Assembly (NCBI GenBank): GCA_016869975.1
Contig: VGCZ01000026.1
Span: 1 to 64,000 of the forward strand
Direction: 5' to 3'
Source: Alphaproteobacteria bacterium
GTDB lineage: Bacteria; Pseudomonadota; Alphaproteobacteria; Reyranellales; Reyranellaceae
DNA: 64,000 nucleotides
In this document: piece after piece, positions 18,445-26,409 of the stretch
Layout of the letters: every line of letters begins with the position of its first letter
Numbering within the stretch: the stretch's first letter is position 1
Position numbers and translations under genes: made by a program
The notes under the pieces: generated by a model
What the model was told of the DNA's origin: nothing
What the model saw: the letters and a program-made list of their open reading frames with translations, nothing else
Database searches by the model: none

Positions 18445-19904
18445 CAGGCCGCCTCCTTCTTCAGGTCCTTGAGGCGCAGGACCCGGCCGCCGCCACCCAG
18501 CGCCGGATGCCCGCCCTGCCACGCCACGACGCCGTTGCACAGGGTGAGCACGATGCCCCGCGCCGGCTTGATCGGTTCCTCGAACGTCGCCGTGTCGATC
18601 ACCGTCGTCGGATCGAAGACGCAGATATCCGCGTAGTGACCCTCGCGCACCAGGCCACGCTTCGCCAGGCCGAAGGTCTTGGCCGACAGCGACGTCATGC
18701 GTCGTACCGCGTCCTCGAGCGGGAACAGGCCGAGATCGCGGCTATAGTGGCCGAGCACGCGCGGGAAGGTTCCCCACAGCCGCGGGTGCGGATGCTGGTC
18801 GAGCGGCAGGCCATCGCTGCCGATCATCGCCTGGGGATGCGACAACGCCTTGCGGACATCGTCCTCGCTCATTTGCCAGTAGATCGCGCCGGCTGGCTGC
18901 AGGCGGTCGGCCGCATCGTAGATCGAACACCCCAACTCGGCGGCGATATCCTTCAGGTCGCGACCGCCCGCCGAAGGCATCGCCTCCGACCAGGTGACCA
19001 TCACCTTGTCGGCGCGATCGAGCATCTCCTTGCGCAGGATGGTCGAGCCCGCGACGTAGGGATAGACGTCGAATGCGATCGGCCAGTCTTTCATCGCCTG
19101 GTCGAACTTCGGCAATGTTTCGCGCATGCGGCCGAAATTCTGCCGGCTGGCGCATTTGTGGTGCGACACCACCACCTGAGCGCCGGCGCGCCGGCCGATC
19201 TCGAAGGTCTCATCCATCGCCGCCAGGATGTCGTTGCCCTCGTCGCGCATGTGCGCGGTGTAGACCGCGCCGTGTCGGCCCAGCGGGGCGGCGACCTCGG
19301 CCACCTCGTCAGTCGTGGCGTGCGCCGCCGGCGGATAGAACAGCCCACTCGACATGCCGACCGCGCCGTCGCCCAGCGCGTTGTCGAGCATGTCGCGCAT
19401 GCGCGCCGTCTCGGCGGCGGTGGCCGCGCGGTCGAGGTCGCTGCCCAGCACGCTGTAGCGCAAGGTAGCGTGGCCGATCAGGAAGGCGCCGTTGATCGAG
19501 GGGCGCGCCGCTTCGACCAGCTCGGCGAAGGCGGCGAAGCTCTGCGTCAGGAAACGCTCCTGCTTGACGATCAGCGACAGATTGTGCGGCGCCGGCTTGG
19601 GGCCGCTGTACGGCGCCGGGCTGAAGCCGCAATTGCCGCAGACCACCGTCGTCACGCCCTGGCTGGCCTTCATCGCCATCGAGGGATTCTCGATCAGCGC
19701 CGTGTCGTCGTGCGTGTGCACGTCGATGAAGCCCGGCGCCACCACCTTGCCCGATACGTCGACCTCGTTGTCGCCCCTGAGCGAGCCGGGCAGGCCGACC
19801 GCGACGATGCGGTCGCCCTTGACGGCGACATCGGCGCCACGGCGCGGCGCGCCGCTGCCGTCGATCAGCGTGCCATTGCGAAGAACAAGGTCATAGGCGG
19901 TCAT
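18444..19904 (-). CDS. N-acyl-D-amino-acid deacylase family amidohydrolase
   Basis: This 486-residue protein belongs to the amidohydrolase superfamily, D-aminoacylase branch. The N-terminal beta-sandwich begins YDLVLRNGTLIDGSGAPR. The first metal motif is FIDVHTHDD, the CGNCGFSPAP loop (which includes a metal-bridging Cys in D-aminoacylase) follows, then VVSHHKCA and the late IGSDGLP with the catalytic Asp. Family members hydrolyse N-acyl-D-amino acids to the D-amino acid and a carboxylate. It sits between two M81 peptidases, suggesting processing of D-residue or acylated peptides. Downstream, a small secreted protein is coupled to it. Confidence 0.88.
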   Translation of the reverse strand: MTAYDLVLRNGTLIDGSGAPRRGADVAVKGDRIVAVGLPGSLRGDNEVDVSGKVVAPGFIDVHTHDDTALIENPSMAMKASQGVTTVVCGNCGFSPAPYSGPKPAPHNLSLIVKQERFLTQSFAAFAELVEAARPSINGAFLIGHATLRYSVLGSDLDRAATAAETARMRDMLDNALGDGAVGMSSGLFYPPAAHATTDEVAEVAAPLGRHGAVYTAHMRDEGNDILAAMDETFEIGRRAGAQVVVSHHKCASRQNFGRMRETLPKFDQAMKDWPIAFDVYPYVAGSTILRKEMLDRADKVMVTWSEAMPSAGGRDLKDIAAELGCSIYDAADRLQPAGAIYWQMSEDDVRKALSHPQAMIGSDGLPLDQHPHPRLWGTFPRVLGHYSRDLGLFPLEDAVRRMTSLSAKTFGLAKRGLVREGHYADICVFDPTTVIDTATFEEPIKPARGIVLTLCNGVVAWQGGHPALGGGGRVLRLKDLKKEAA

Positions 19905-19938
19905 CGGCTGTCAGGCTCCGGGCGAAGTCGGTTGGATG

Positions 19939-20334
19939 TCAGGATCGGCGCAGTAGCGCGGTGCGTGGCGTGGCGCACGACGCGCTTTGACCGTTCTGGG
20001 TCAGTTCCAGGCGATCGCCGGCGATGCGGCCGGTCCAGCGGATGCGCTGGAGGCGAGCGTCGTCGACGTTCTCGCGGTGCGTGGTCTCGAGGTTGATCGA
20101 CTGGCCGTCGCGCCGGCCGGAAACGGTCCAATGGATCTGACGGCGACCGGGCGAGGTCGCCGAGCCGCCAATGGTGGCGCCGTCGATCGTCAGGTCGAAT
20201 GATACGGTGACGCAGGTGCCGGCACTGGCGTCCTGCCCCGTGGAGGTGCCGACCCAGCGTTCCGCCGCCCACGCCGGCCCGCCGGCGAGCGCGAGCCCGA
20301 CAATCGCGATCGACACCAAAGCCGTTCTGAGCAT
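19939..20334 (-). CDS. Secreted hypothetical protein
   Basis: The 131-residue protein has a Sec signal peptide (LRTALVSIAIVGLALAGGPAWA, cleavage after AWA). The mature part is beta-rich, running ERWVGTSTGQ, CVTVSFDLTIDG, IHWTVSGRR and RLELTQNGQ, a pattern of alternating strands like a small lipocalin-type or DUF barrel. Two cysteines (in GTCVTV and SASCATP) may pair. I recognise no named family. The start at 20334 is chosen because the signal peptide begins there and ACGGAGAA precedes it; the frame is open further upstream inside the neighbouring gene. It lies between the second M81 gene and the D-aminoacylase gene on the same strand, gaps 35 and 34 bases, so an operon of four is likely. Confidence 0.6.
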   Translation of the reverse strand: MLRTALVSIAIVGLALAGGPAWAAERWVGTSTGQDASAGTCVTVSFDLTIDGATIGGSATSPGRRQIHWTVSGRRDGQSINLETTHRENVDDARLQRIRWTGRIAGDRLELTQNGQSASCATPRTALLRRS

Positions 20335-20369
20335 CCGTGTTCTCCGTCGCTGGCTTGGGGAAGAGTACA

Positions 20370-21869
20370 TCACGCCTCGTTGCGGCCAAGCTGTAGATCG
20401 GGCTCGAAGGGGTACATCGGCTTGCGCCGGTTGACGTAGGTGAACAGCGCGAGGTCGGAGCTGGTGCAGCCATCGCCGTCGCACATCACGATGTGCTTGG
20501 CGATCGGCTCGAAGCCTGCGCGGAAGTGCTGGCGCGACTTGATGATGACGTACTTCTTGCGGCGTGGGTCGATGCCGCAATGGGTGAAGACGCCCAGATC
20601 GTAGGGTTCGCTGCGCTTCTCCGAGACGACGATCTGCATCGTGCCGGTGTCGAGCACGGCGGTACGGCCCATACGCACCTTGGTGCCGGTGGCCATCGGC
20701 CCGGTGACGACGAACTCGCCGTCGGTGACGCATTTGACCTTGCCGCTGACCTTCAGCGGCTTGCCTCTGAGGTTGAGCTGCGGCATGTCGACCTTGCCGC
20801 CGAGCTCGAGACTTACCGTCGCGCCGATGCCGGCCTCGATCATCTTGGCCACCGCGGCGGGATCCCAGATCGGCCCGGCGCAGACGTCTCGCAGGCCTTG
20901 CTTCATCGCCTCTTCGACCACGCTCATGACGTCCTGCGTGCCGCCCGAGGCGGTGTTGTCGCCATGGTCGGCGAGGATGATCGGCCCGCCATCGAGCGTC
21001 TTGGCGCCAGCGACCTGTTGGGCGAGCGGCGCGCCCTTATAGAGAAAGGCCTCGCGCCGGTCCCAGGCCATGTCGAGCAGGCGGTTCAGCAGGATCTCGC
21101 CCTCGGCCGTGCGCTTGTCGCAGACGATCACGGCGGAGCAGGAGAGGTGCGGGATATCTGCTTGCGGGAAACCGCCGAACACCGAGGCGTTGAGCACCTG
21201 GCCGGAATCCTCGGCCAGGTTGGCCATGTCCATGATGTCCTTCATGGGCTGGCGCGAGGGCGTATGGACCAGCGAGCTGGTCAGCATCGGCCGCACGCCC
21301 CAGACCATCTTCGGCGCGACCTCGCCGTCGAGCATGCGAACCAGCGTATTGCCGGCGCGCTCGCCGGTGTGGCCCATGTCGATATGCGGGTAGGTACGAT
21401 AGCCGGCGATGACGTCGCAGTTCTCGACCATGTCAGCCGTGAGCTGGGTATGGAAATCCAGCCCGACTGCGATCGGCAGCGCGGGCGCCATCGCGCGGAT
21501 GCGGCGCAACAGTTCACCCTCGCCGTCGTCGAGATGCTCGGCGACCATGGCGCCATGCAGGGCGAGGAACACCGCGTCGCAGCCCTTGCCGATCCCCTCC
21601 AAGATCGCCGCGCTCATCCGCTCGTAGGCGTCCTTGTCGACATAGCCAGAGGGATGGGCGCTGGCCGACATCGGGACGGCGATCTCCGCGCCAATCCGCC
21701 GCGCCACGTTGATGAAGCCGCCGATCGTGGTGTTGGTGCCTTCGGCCTCGGCGATCGCCGCCGTGCCCACCAGTGGCCCATTTGGTCCGAACGAGCCGAG
21801 CGGCGTCGGCACCGGCGAGAAGGTGTTGGTCTCGTGCATCATCATGGCGATGACGATCTTGCGGGCCAT
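20370..21869 (-). CDS. M81 family metallopeptidase (MlrC-like), copy 2
   Basis: The 499-residue protein has the complete M81 pattern: MMMHETNTFSPVPTPL at the N-terminus, the LHGAMVAEHLDDGEG segment, metal motif LDFHTQ (Asp138, His140) and YRTYPHIDMGHTGERAG (His162). The NTASGGTQDVM loop and MlrC C-terminal domain follow. It is only distantly similar to the M81 protein at 16136, so it is not a recent duplicate. It heads a minus-strand run with a secreted protein, D-aminoacylase and another secreted protein. Expected location is the cytoplasm, since no signal peptide is seen. Substrate is unknown; amide or peptide bonds next to modified residues are the family precedent. Confidence 0.9.
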   Translation of the reverse strand: MARKIVIAMMMHETNTFSPVPTPLGSFGPNGPLVGTAAIAEAEGTNTTIGGFINVARRIGAEIAVPMSASAHPSGYVDKDAYERMSAAILEGIGKGCDAVFLALHGAMVAEHLDDGEGELLRRIRAMAPALPIAVGLDFHTQLTADMVENCDVIAGYRTYPHIDMGHTGERAGNTLVRMLDGEVAPKMVWGVRPMLTSSLVHTPSRQPMKDIMDMANLAEDSGQVLNASVFGGFPQADIPHLSCSAVIVCDKRTAEGEILLNRLLDMAWDRREAFLYKGAPLAQQVAGAKTLDGGPIILADHGDNTASGGTQDVMSVVEEAMKQGLRDVCAGPIWDPAAVAKMIEAGIGATVSLELGGKVDMPQLNLRGKPLKVSGKVKCVTDGEFVVTGPMATGTKVRMGRTAVLDTGTMQIVVSEKRSEPYDLGVFTHCGIDPRRKKYVIIKSRQHFRAGFEPIAKHIVMCDGDGCTSSDLALFTYVNRRKPMYPFEPDLQLGRNEA

Positions 21870-22104
21870 CCGCGAACTCCTTGATTAGTCGACGAAATCC
21901 CGACCAATCGTGCCCGTGCCGGCGGTCAACGAACAGCCTCACCCTGGCATGGGTCGTATGGAGATGCGCAGGGCTCGCACGAGAATTCCTGCTGCGTTGC
22001 AAAAATAAAACACAGAGTCTGCACGGTAAACAGGCGTTTATATCCTGAAACTACAGCGTTATTTTCCTCTTGCCACGCCTTCGCAGACGCACCATATTTG
22101 TGTC
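21870..22104. other. Intergenic region upstream of the sRNA candidate
   Basis: No convincing gene is visible. The stretch 21990-22075 is markedly AT-rich for this genome (AAAAATAAAA at 22001-22010, TTTATATCC around 22037-22045) and probably holds promoters for the M81 gene (minus) and for the small RNA (plus). TATATC at 22039-22044 is a possible -10 on the plus strand, but I cannot pair it with a good -35. Confidence 0.4.
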
Positions 22105-22205
22105 ACGGCAAACGTCGTTTCGACGACTTCTTTGTTTGCCGTAATGCCCGTCTTGGGCGTTTCCTCCCTAAAACTCGGGCGGTGTCTTTGACACCGCCTT
22201 TTTTT
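22105..22205 (+). ncRNA. Candidate trans-acting sRNA, alpha-r8 (MmgR)-like
   Basis: No reading frame fits here, yet the plus strand holds a chain of structures ending in a textbook terminator. ACGGCAAAC (22105-22113) pairs with GTTTGCCGT (22134-22142). GCCC/GGGC forms a small hairpin at 22146-22158. An unpaired TTTCCTCCCT lies at 22160-22169. GGCGGTGTC-TTT-GACACCGCC plus seven T ends it at 22205. The ten-base UUUCCUCCCU single-stranded between a hairpin and a terminator is, as I recall the literature, the hallmark of the alphaproteobacterial alpha-r8 family (S. meliloti MmgR, about 77 nt, linked to polyhydroxybutyrate control). The motif resembles an anti-Shine-Dalgarno sequence and would suit Hfq-assisted repression. 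The 5' end is uncertain and may lie nearer 22135. Confidence 0.72.
22178..22205 (+). terminator. Strong rho-independent terminator of the sRNA
   Basis: A perfect nine-base stem (22178-22186 with 22190-22198) and TTT loop are followed by seven T (22199-22205). No plus-strand protein gene lies upstream, which is what points to an RNA gene. In the other direction the stem is followed by CGAGTTTTA, so it could also end the minus-strand amidohydrolase transcript. Confidence 0.85.
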
Positions 22206-22219
22206 CGTCCTCGAGACGC

Positions 22220-23107
22220 CTATTCGGCGGCGAAGGCGGAGTGACCCAGGGTGGCGTGGCCGACATCCTCGACGAACTCGGCGAGGTGGCGCGACAGGGC
22301 GGCGAAGCCGGCATGCGGGCGCATCGCTGCCTCGTCCATATAGAGCGCCCTGTTGATCTCGACCTGCAGGACATGGACGCTGCGGCCGGGTGCGCCGTAG
22401 TGCTGGGTGGTGAAGCCGCCGGCATAGGGCTGGTTTCGCACGGCCCGGTACCCGCGGACCCGCAACCAGCCCTCGGCCAGGCCGATCAGCGCCGGCGCGC
22501 AGGCGGCGCCATGGTTGTCGCCGAGGACGAAGTCGACCCTGCCGCCCTTGCCGCCCAGCCCGACCGGCGAGTTGGACGGCATCGAATGGCAATCGACCAG
22601 GACGCAATGGCCGAAGCGCTCCAAGGTTTCGTCGATCAGCCTGCGCAAGGCGGCGTGGTAGGGCCGGTAGTACCAGGCCAGGCGGCGCTCAAGCTCGGCC
22701 ACCGGCAGACGGCGGCGGTAGAGTGGCTGGCCGTCGAAGGCGACACGCGGCAGGCAGCCCAGGCCGGCGGCGACGCGTGGCGAGCGCGTGTTGGCGTGGC
22801 CGGGCAGGGCGCCGTCGAACATCGCGGGGTCGACTTCGTAGGCCTCGCGGTTGGCGTCGACGAAGGACCGCGGATAGAGCGCCTTGAGCATCGGCACGCC
22901 GGACTTCGCCGCGAGCGCGAACAGGTCGTCGACATAGGCGTCCTCGGCGCGTCGCAGCACGGCCATCTCGAGATGGGTCTGGCTCAGGAAATCGGTGGGA
23001 TAGGCGCGGCCGCTATGCGGCGAGGCCAACACCACCGGCAGCGTCTGGGCCACCGGACGGTCGATCTCGATCGGCGGCGATGGCTGCGCGGCGGGACTCG
23101 ATTCCAT
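22220..23107 (-). CDS. N-formylglutamate amidohydrolase family protein
   Basis: The 295-residue protein is an FGase (N-formylglutamate deformylase, HutG-like) family member. Diagnostic segments are VVLASPHSGRAYP, RRAEDAYVDDLF, RSFVDANREAYEVDP, the metal-binding VLVDCHSMPS and a late NQPYAGGFTTQHYG with VEINRALYMDE. The reaction of characterised members is hydrolysis of N-formyl-L-glutamate to glutamate and formate, the last step of one histidine pathway; no hut genes are nearby. Here it more likely serves general salvage of N-formylated or acylated amino acids, like its M81 and D-aminoacylase neighbours. It has no signal peptide. Confidence 0.9.
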   Translation of the reverse strand: MESSPAAQPSPPIEIDRPVAQTLPVVLASPHSGRAYPTDFLSQTHLEMAVLRRAEDAYVDDLFALAAKSGVPMLKALYPRSFVDANREAYEVDPAMFDGALPGHANTRSPRVAAGLGCLPRVAFDGQPLYRRRLPVAELERRLAWYYRPYHAALRRLIDETLERFGHCVLVDCHSMPSNSPVGLGGKGGRVDFVLGDNHGAACAPALIGLAEGWLRVRGYRAVRNQPYAGGFTTQHYGAPGRSVHVLQVEINRALYMDEAAMRPHAGFAALSRHLAEFVEDVGHATLGHSAFAAE

Positions 23108-23166
23108 GCGACCTGATTAGACCGAATCGATGACGCCGTCATCCGCGGCGACCGCCGGGGCGCGAC

Positions 23167-23194
23167 TTGCCAACCCGGAAGCGATGCGTTACAG
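23167..23194 (+). promoter_or_regulatory. Candidate promoter of tRNA-Val
   Basis: TTGCCA at 23167-23172 and TTACAG at 23189-23194, 16 bases apart, lie 44 bases before the tRNA. They resemble a sigma-70 promoter with a moderate -10. This is inferred from spacing and match only. Confidence 0.35.
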
Positions 23195-23237
23195 CACCGC
23201 CCGCTTCGGTCCGGCGCGGTGGAGCATGCCCCTTTGG

Positions 23238-23312
23238 GGGCGCGTAGCTCAGCGGGAGAGCACACCCTTGACATGGGTGGGGTCGCAGGTTCAATCCCTG
23301 CCGCGCCCACCA
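23238..23312 (+). tRNA. tRNA-Val (anticodon GAC)
   Basis: A full cloverleaf is visible. The acceptor stem GGGCGCG (23238-23244) pairs with CGCGCCC (23302-23308). The D arm is GCTC...GAGC. The anticodon stem CACCC/GGGTG holds loop TTGACAT, giving anticodon GAC. The T arm GCAGG/CCTGC holds loop TTCAATC. The CCA end is encoded (A at 23309, CCA at 23310-23312). It reads valine GUC/GUU codons, GUC being heavily used in the surrounding genes. I see no integrase or duplicated 3' end nearby, so it does not mark an integrated element in this window. Confidence 0.95.
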
Positions 23313-23421
23313 TCGCTCCGCCGCCGGGCCGAAGCACTCCAGCGAATTTTCAATCCAGGTGCGCAGCGATGCCGACGACGGCGCGCGACGTGACGGATCG
23401 TCTCGTGCAGTATCTGGCTCG

Positions 23422-24351
23422 ATGACCAGACCCAAGCTTCTCATCGACTGCGATCCCGGCCACGACGACGCCGTGGCGCTGCTCTTCGGCGCGCGGCATT
23501 TCGATCTCGTGGGCGTCACGACCACGCACGGCAACAGCTCGCTGGCCAACAGCACGCGCAACGCGCTCGCCCTGCTCGAGCTGGGCGGCATCGACGTGCC
23601 GCTCGCCGAGGGTTTCGCCCAACCGCTGGTAGGGGCCACGGTCGACGCGGCGCATGTCCACGGCAAGAGCGGGCTCGACGGCCACGACCTGCCGCCGCCG
23701 ACGCGCAAGCCGATCGACGCGCATGCCGTCGACTTCATCATCGAGAGCGCGCGTCGCCACCAGGGCGAGCTGATCCTCGCGGTGATCGGCCCGCAGACCA
23801 ATGTCGCGGTCGCGCTCAAGCGCGAACCGAAGCTCAGGACGTGGTTGCGCGAGATCACCGTGATGGGCGGCTCGGCCGCCGGCGGCAACGTCACGCCCGC
23901 GGCGGAGTTCAACATTTACTGCGACCCCGAAGCGGCGGCTGTGGTGTTCGGCTGCGGCGTGCCGATCCGCATGGTCGGCCTCGACGTCACGCGCCGCACC
24001 GGCTTCGACGATGCCGACATCGCGCGGCTGCGGGCCAGCGGCCGGCGCGTCGCGGGCGTGATCGCTGATCTGGTGTCGTTCTATTTGGCGCGGCAGCGCG
24101 CCGTCTTCGCGCGCGCCGTGGCCTCGATGCACGATGTCTGCGCGCTGGTACCCTATGTCGACGAGGCTTTGCTCGAGACCGATGGCGCCATCGTCCGGGT
24201 CGAGTGCGCCGGCATCCATACCAGGGGCGCCACGGTCTGCGACGTGCGCGGGGCGCGCCATTTGACCGTGCCGCCGGTGCGGCTGGCGGTGCGATCGGAC
24301 GCGCGCAGGCTGATCGACCAGGTCATTGACACGCTGCTGAACTATCCCTGA
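23422..24351 (+). CDS. Nucleoside hydrolase (IunH family)
   Basis: The 309-residue cytosolic enzyme belongs to the inosine/uridine-preferring nucleoside hydrolase family, which cleaves ribonucleosides to base and ribose with a bound Ca2+. The metal-binding N-terminus LLIDCDPGHDDAVAL is intact. Other family segments are TTTHGNSSLANSTRN, IIESARR...LAVIGPQTNVA, VMGGSAAGGNVTPAAEFNIYCDPEAA and a C-terminal SMHDVCAL with the catalytic-region His. ATG 23422 places the conserved motif at residue 6-20 as usual. Released uracil could feed the uracil phosphoribosyltransferase cluster at 49.5-52.7 kb, but the genes are far apart. It is the first gene after tRNA-Val. Confidence 0.92.
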   Translation: MTRPKLLIDCDPGHDDAVALLFGARHFDLVGVTTTHGNSSLANSTRNALALLELGGIDVPLAEGFAQPLVGATVDAAHVHGKSGLDGHDLPPPTRKPIDAHAVDFIIESARRHQGELILAVIGPQTNVAVALKREPKLRTWLREITVMGGSAAGGNVTPAAEFNIYCDPEAAAVVFGCGVPIRMVGLDVTRRTGFDDADIARLRASGRRVAGVIADLVSFYLARQRAVFARAVASMHDVCALVPYVDEALLETDGAIVRVECAGIHTRGATVCDVRGARHLTVPPVRLAVRSDARRLIDQVIDTLLNYP

Positions 24352-24415
24352 CCGACCCGTGCGCTCCGCCCGGGATTCTGGTAAAATAAAGCTCCGTTAG
24401 ATGCTAGGAGGAGCC

Positions 24416-24946
24416 ATGCGCCAACTCTTCGCGCTCGCCGTGTCGCTGCTACTTGTCACGGTGTCGGGCGCGCTCGCACAAGGCAGCGCCAAGCCGCCGC
24501 CATCATCGCCGAGCTCGTCGGACATTGTCGACAAGCTGACCCCGCCGCCGCCCGGCGGCACGCCGCGCTCGCTGACCCGCGGTCGCGTCACCATCGAGGC
24601 GCCGCCGACCATCGATATGCGCATCCAGTTCGAGATCGATTCGGCGAAGCTCGACGCCGTCGGCATCGCCCTGGTCGACAAGCTGGGTACCGCGCTGACC
24701 GACCCCAAGCTCGCCGCCTATCGCTTCGAGATCGCCGGCCATTCCGACGCCACCGGCGACGGCGAATACAACCTTCGTCTGTCGACACAGCGCGCCAATG
24801 CCGTGCGCGACTACCTGATCGCCAAGCACAGCATCGCGCCTGAACGGTTGAGCGCCATGGGTTACGGCAGCAGCAAGCCGCTCAACGCCGGCAGCCCCAG
24901 CGACCCGCTCAATCGCCGGGTGCAGATCACCAATCTCGGACGGTGA
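24416..24946 (+). CDS. OmpA family protein (peptidoglycan-binding C-terminal domain)
   Basis: The 176-residue protein has a Sec signal peptide (MRQLFALAVSLLLVTVSGALAQ). A Pro-rich linker follows (about 25-55), then an OmpA C-terminal domain from about 70 to 176, with IQFEIDSAKLD, EIAGHSDATGDGEYNLRLSTQRANAV and the Arg-containing PLNRRVQI. It would anchor to peptidoglycan in the periplasm; there is no beta-barrel. The signal lacks a lipobox Cys, so it is a soluble periplasmic form. AGGAGGAG just upstream of ATG 24416 fixes the start. A TAAAAT at 24382-24387 may be its -10 box. Confidence 0.88.
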   Translation: MRQLFALAVSLLLVTVSGALAQGSAKPPPSSPSSSDIVDKLTPPPPGGTPRSLTRGRVTIEAPPTIDMRIQFEIDSAKLDAVGIALVDKLGTALTDPKLAAYRFEIAGHSDATGDGEYNLRLSTQRANAVRDYLIAKHSIAPERLSAMGYGSSKPLNAGSPSDPLNRRVQITNLGR

Positions 24947-24949
24947 GCG

Positions 24950-25531
24950 CTACTGCTGGCGCACCCAGCGGATCGGGCCGCTGACGTCCTGGGTGATGAA
25001 GTGGTTGGCGCTGACCCACTGAACGCGCAGCGAGTAGGTCTGGCCCATCGGCTCGGTTGGCGGGAGAGTCCTGGGCGCGTAGTCCCGAGCCTGGCTGTGC
25101 AGGATCGAGTTCTGCGCGTCTTACTGCCAGACGCCGAAGACGTCGGTCTGACCAGCCGGCACCAGCATGCGTCGGTGGTAGCGGCCGTCGGGTGAGAACT
25201 GAAGAAAGATCGAGGCAATGGCGCGGCCCTGCGTGTCATAGAGGGTCGTGCTTCACACGCCGACCAGCGAGACCTGTCCGTGCGTTGGATAGGGCTGCTG
25301 CGGGTAGTAGGGTTGCTGCGGGTAGGGCCGCTGCGGGTAGGGCTGCTGCGGGTAGGGCTGCGTTTGCGGCGACGGACCGAACGGCCCGGTATTGCGGCTG
25401 CCCGGCTGCTGTGGATAGGGCTGCTGAGGATAGGGCTGCGTTTGCGGCGACGGGCCGAACTGGGCCAATGCGGCGCTGGCCGCCGCGAGAAGCAGCGCCA
25501 GCGCGATCAGCGGCCGAATTGCGCGAACCAT
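24950..25531 (-). pseudogene. Secreted Pro/Gln/Tyr-rich repeat protein with two in-frame stops
   Basis: The reading frame from ATG 25531 encodes a signal peptide (MVRAIRPLIALALLLAAASAALAQ) and then two copies of FGPSPQTQPYPQQPYPQ with extra PQQPY units. It then meets TGA at 25253-25255 (where GVW-STTLYD suggests a lost TGG). It continues in frame through a plausible globular domain (LYDTQGRAIASIFLQFSPDG, MLVPAGQTDVFGVWQ) to TAA at 25121-25123. It then runs in frame again (SLRVQWVSANHFITQDV, GPIRWVRQQ) to TAG at 24950-24952. Joined, it is about 193 codons. Each stop is one base change from a sensible codon. Either the gene is decaying or the bases are wrong. The domain after the repeats resembles nothing I can name. 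Confidence 0.7.
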
Positions 25532-25644
25532 GCGGACCTCCCGCTTCGATCTGACGAGGATGACGCGCCGAGCCGCGCTCGACAAGCGCGCGATATGTCC
25601 GCGGTCCGGCGTGCTAGCCTGAGACCACGAATAGGGAGGGCGGC

Positions 25645-26409
25645 ATGGCCGGCGGCGCGATCTATCCCGATCTGGAAGGACGCACGGTGCTGATCACCGG
25701 CGGTGGCAGCGGCATCGGGGCCGCGATCGTGCGCGCCTTCGCTCGACAGAAATCGAAGGTCGGCTTCATCGACATCGCCGACGCGCCGTCGCGCTCTCTC
25801 GCCGACGAGCTGTCCAGAGGCGGCGCGACGGTGAAGTATGTGCGTGCCGACGTCACCGATACGGCGGCGCTACGCGCCGGTATCGGCGAAATCCGCGACG
25901 CCTTCGGGCCGATCACGGTGCTGGTCAACAACGCCGCGCACGACGACCGCCACGCCACCGAGGAGGTGACGCCTGAATACTTCGATCAGCGCATCGCGGT
26001 GAACCTCAAGCATCAGTTCTTCGCCGCCCAGGCGGTGCTGCCCGACATGAAGGCGGCCGGCGGCGGGGCGATCGTCAACTACTCCTCGGTCTCGTGGATG
26101 AGCGGCATGGGCGGCATGGCGATCTACACGGCGGCGAAGTCCGCTGTGATCGGCCTGACGCGTTCGCTGGCGCGCGACTACGGCCAATTCAATATCCGCG
26201 CCAATTCGATCGCGCCGGGCTGGGTGCGCACCGAGCGCCAGGAGAGGCTCTGGATCAAGCCCGAGTCCGAGGCGCGGCAGATGGAAATCCAGTGCCTCAA
26301 GCGCTGGCTGGTGCCCGACGATCTGGCGAAGGTCACCGTCTTTCTCGCCAGCGAGGAGGCGGCGGCCTGTACCAGCCAGCTCTACGTCGTCGACGCCGGC
26401 AGGGTGTGA
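25645..26409 (+). CDS. SDR family oxidoreductase
   Basis: This 254-residue short-chain dehydrogenase/reductase has the cofactor motif TGGGSGIG (residues 19-26), the structural LVNNAAH, catalytic Ser in NYSSVSWM and YTAAK with the Tyr-Lys pair. The PG motif (IAPGWVRTERQERLWI) follows. The C-terminus CTSQLYVVDAGRV is the classical SDR ending. Substrate is unknown; the form with IAPGWVRTE is common among sugar or polyol dehydrogenases. The TGA overlaps the ATG of the next gene, so both are made together. Confidence 0.9.
   Translation: MAGGAIYPDLEGRTVLITGGGSGIGAAIVRAFARQKSKVGFIDIADAPSRSLADELSRGGATVKYVRADVTDTAALRAGIGEIRDAFGPITVLVNNAAHDDRHATEEVTPEYFDQRIAVNLKHQFFAAQAVLPDMKAAGGGAIVNYSSVSWMSGMGGMAIYTAAKSAVIGLTRSLARDYGQFNIRANSIAPGWVRTERQERLWIKPESEARQMEIQCLKRWLVPDDLAKVTVFLASEEAAACTSQLYVVDAGRV

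Noticed and set aside
22059-22607. Minus-strand open frame across the sRNA region
   Set aside because: It overlaps the amidohydrolase gene in another frame, has no ribosome-binding site, and its end lies in the structured, AT-richer RNA region.
23238-23312. tRNA-Val as an attachment site for a genomic island
   Set aside because: No integrase gene, no direct repeat of the tRNA 3' end and no change in base composition on either side were seen.
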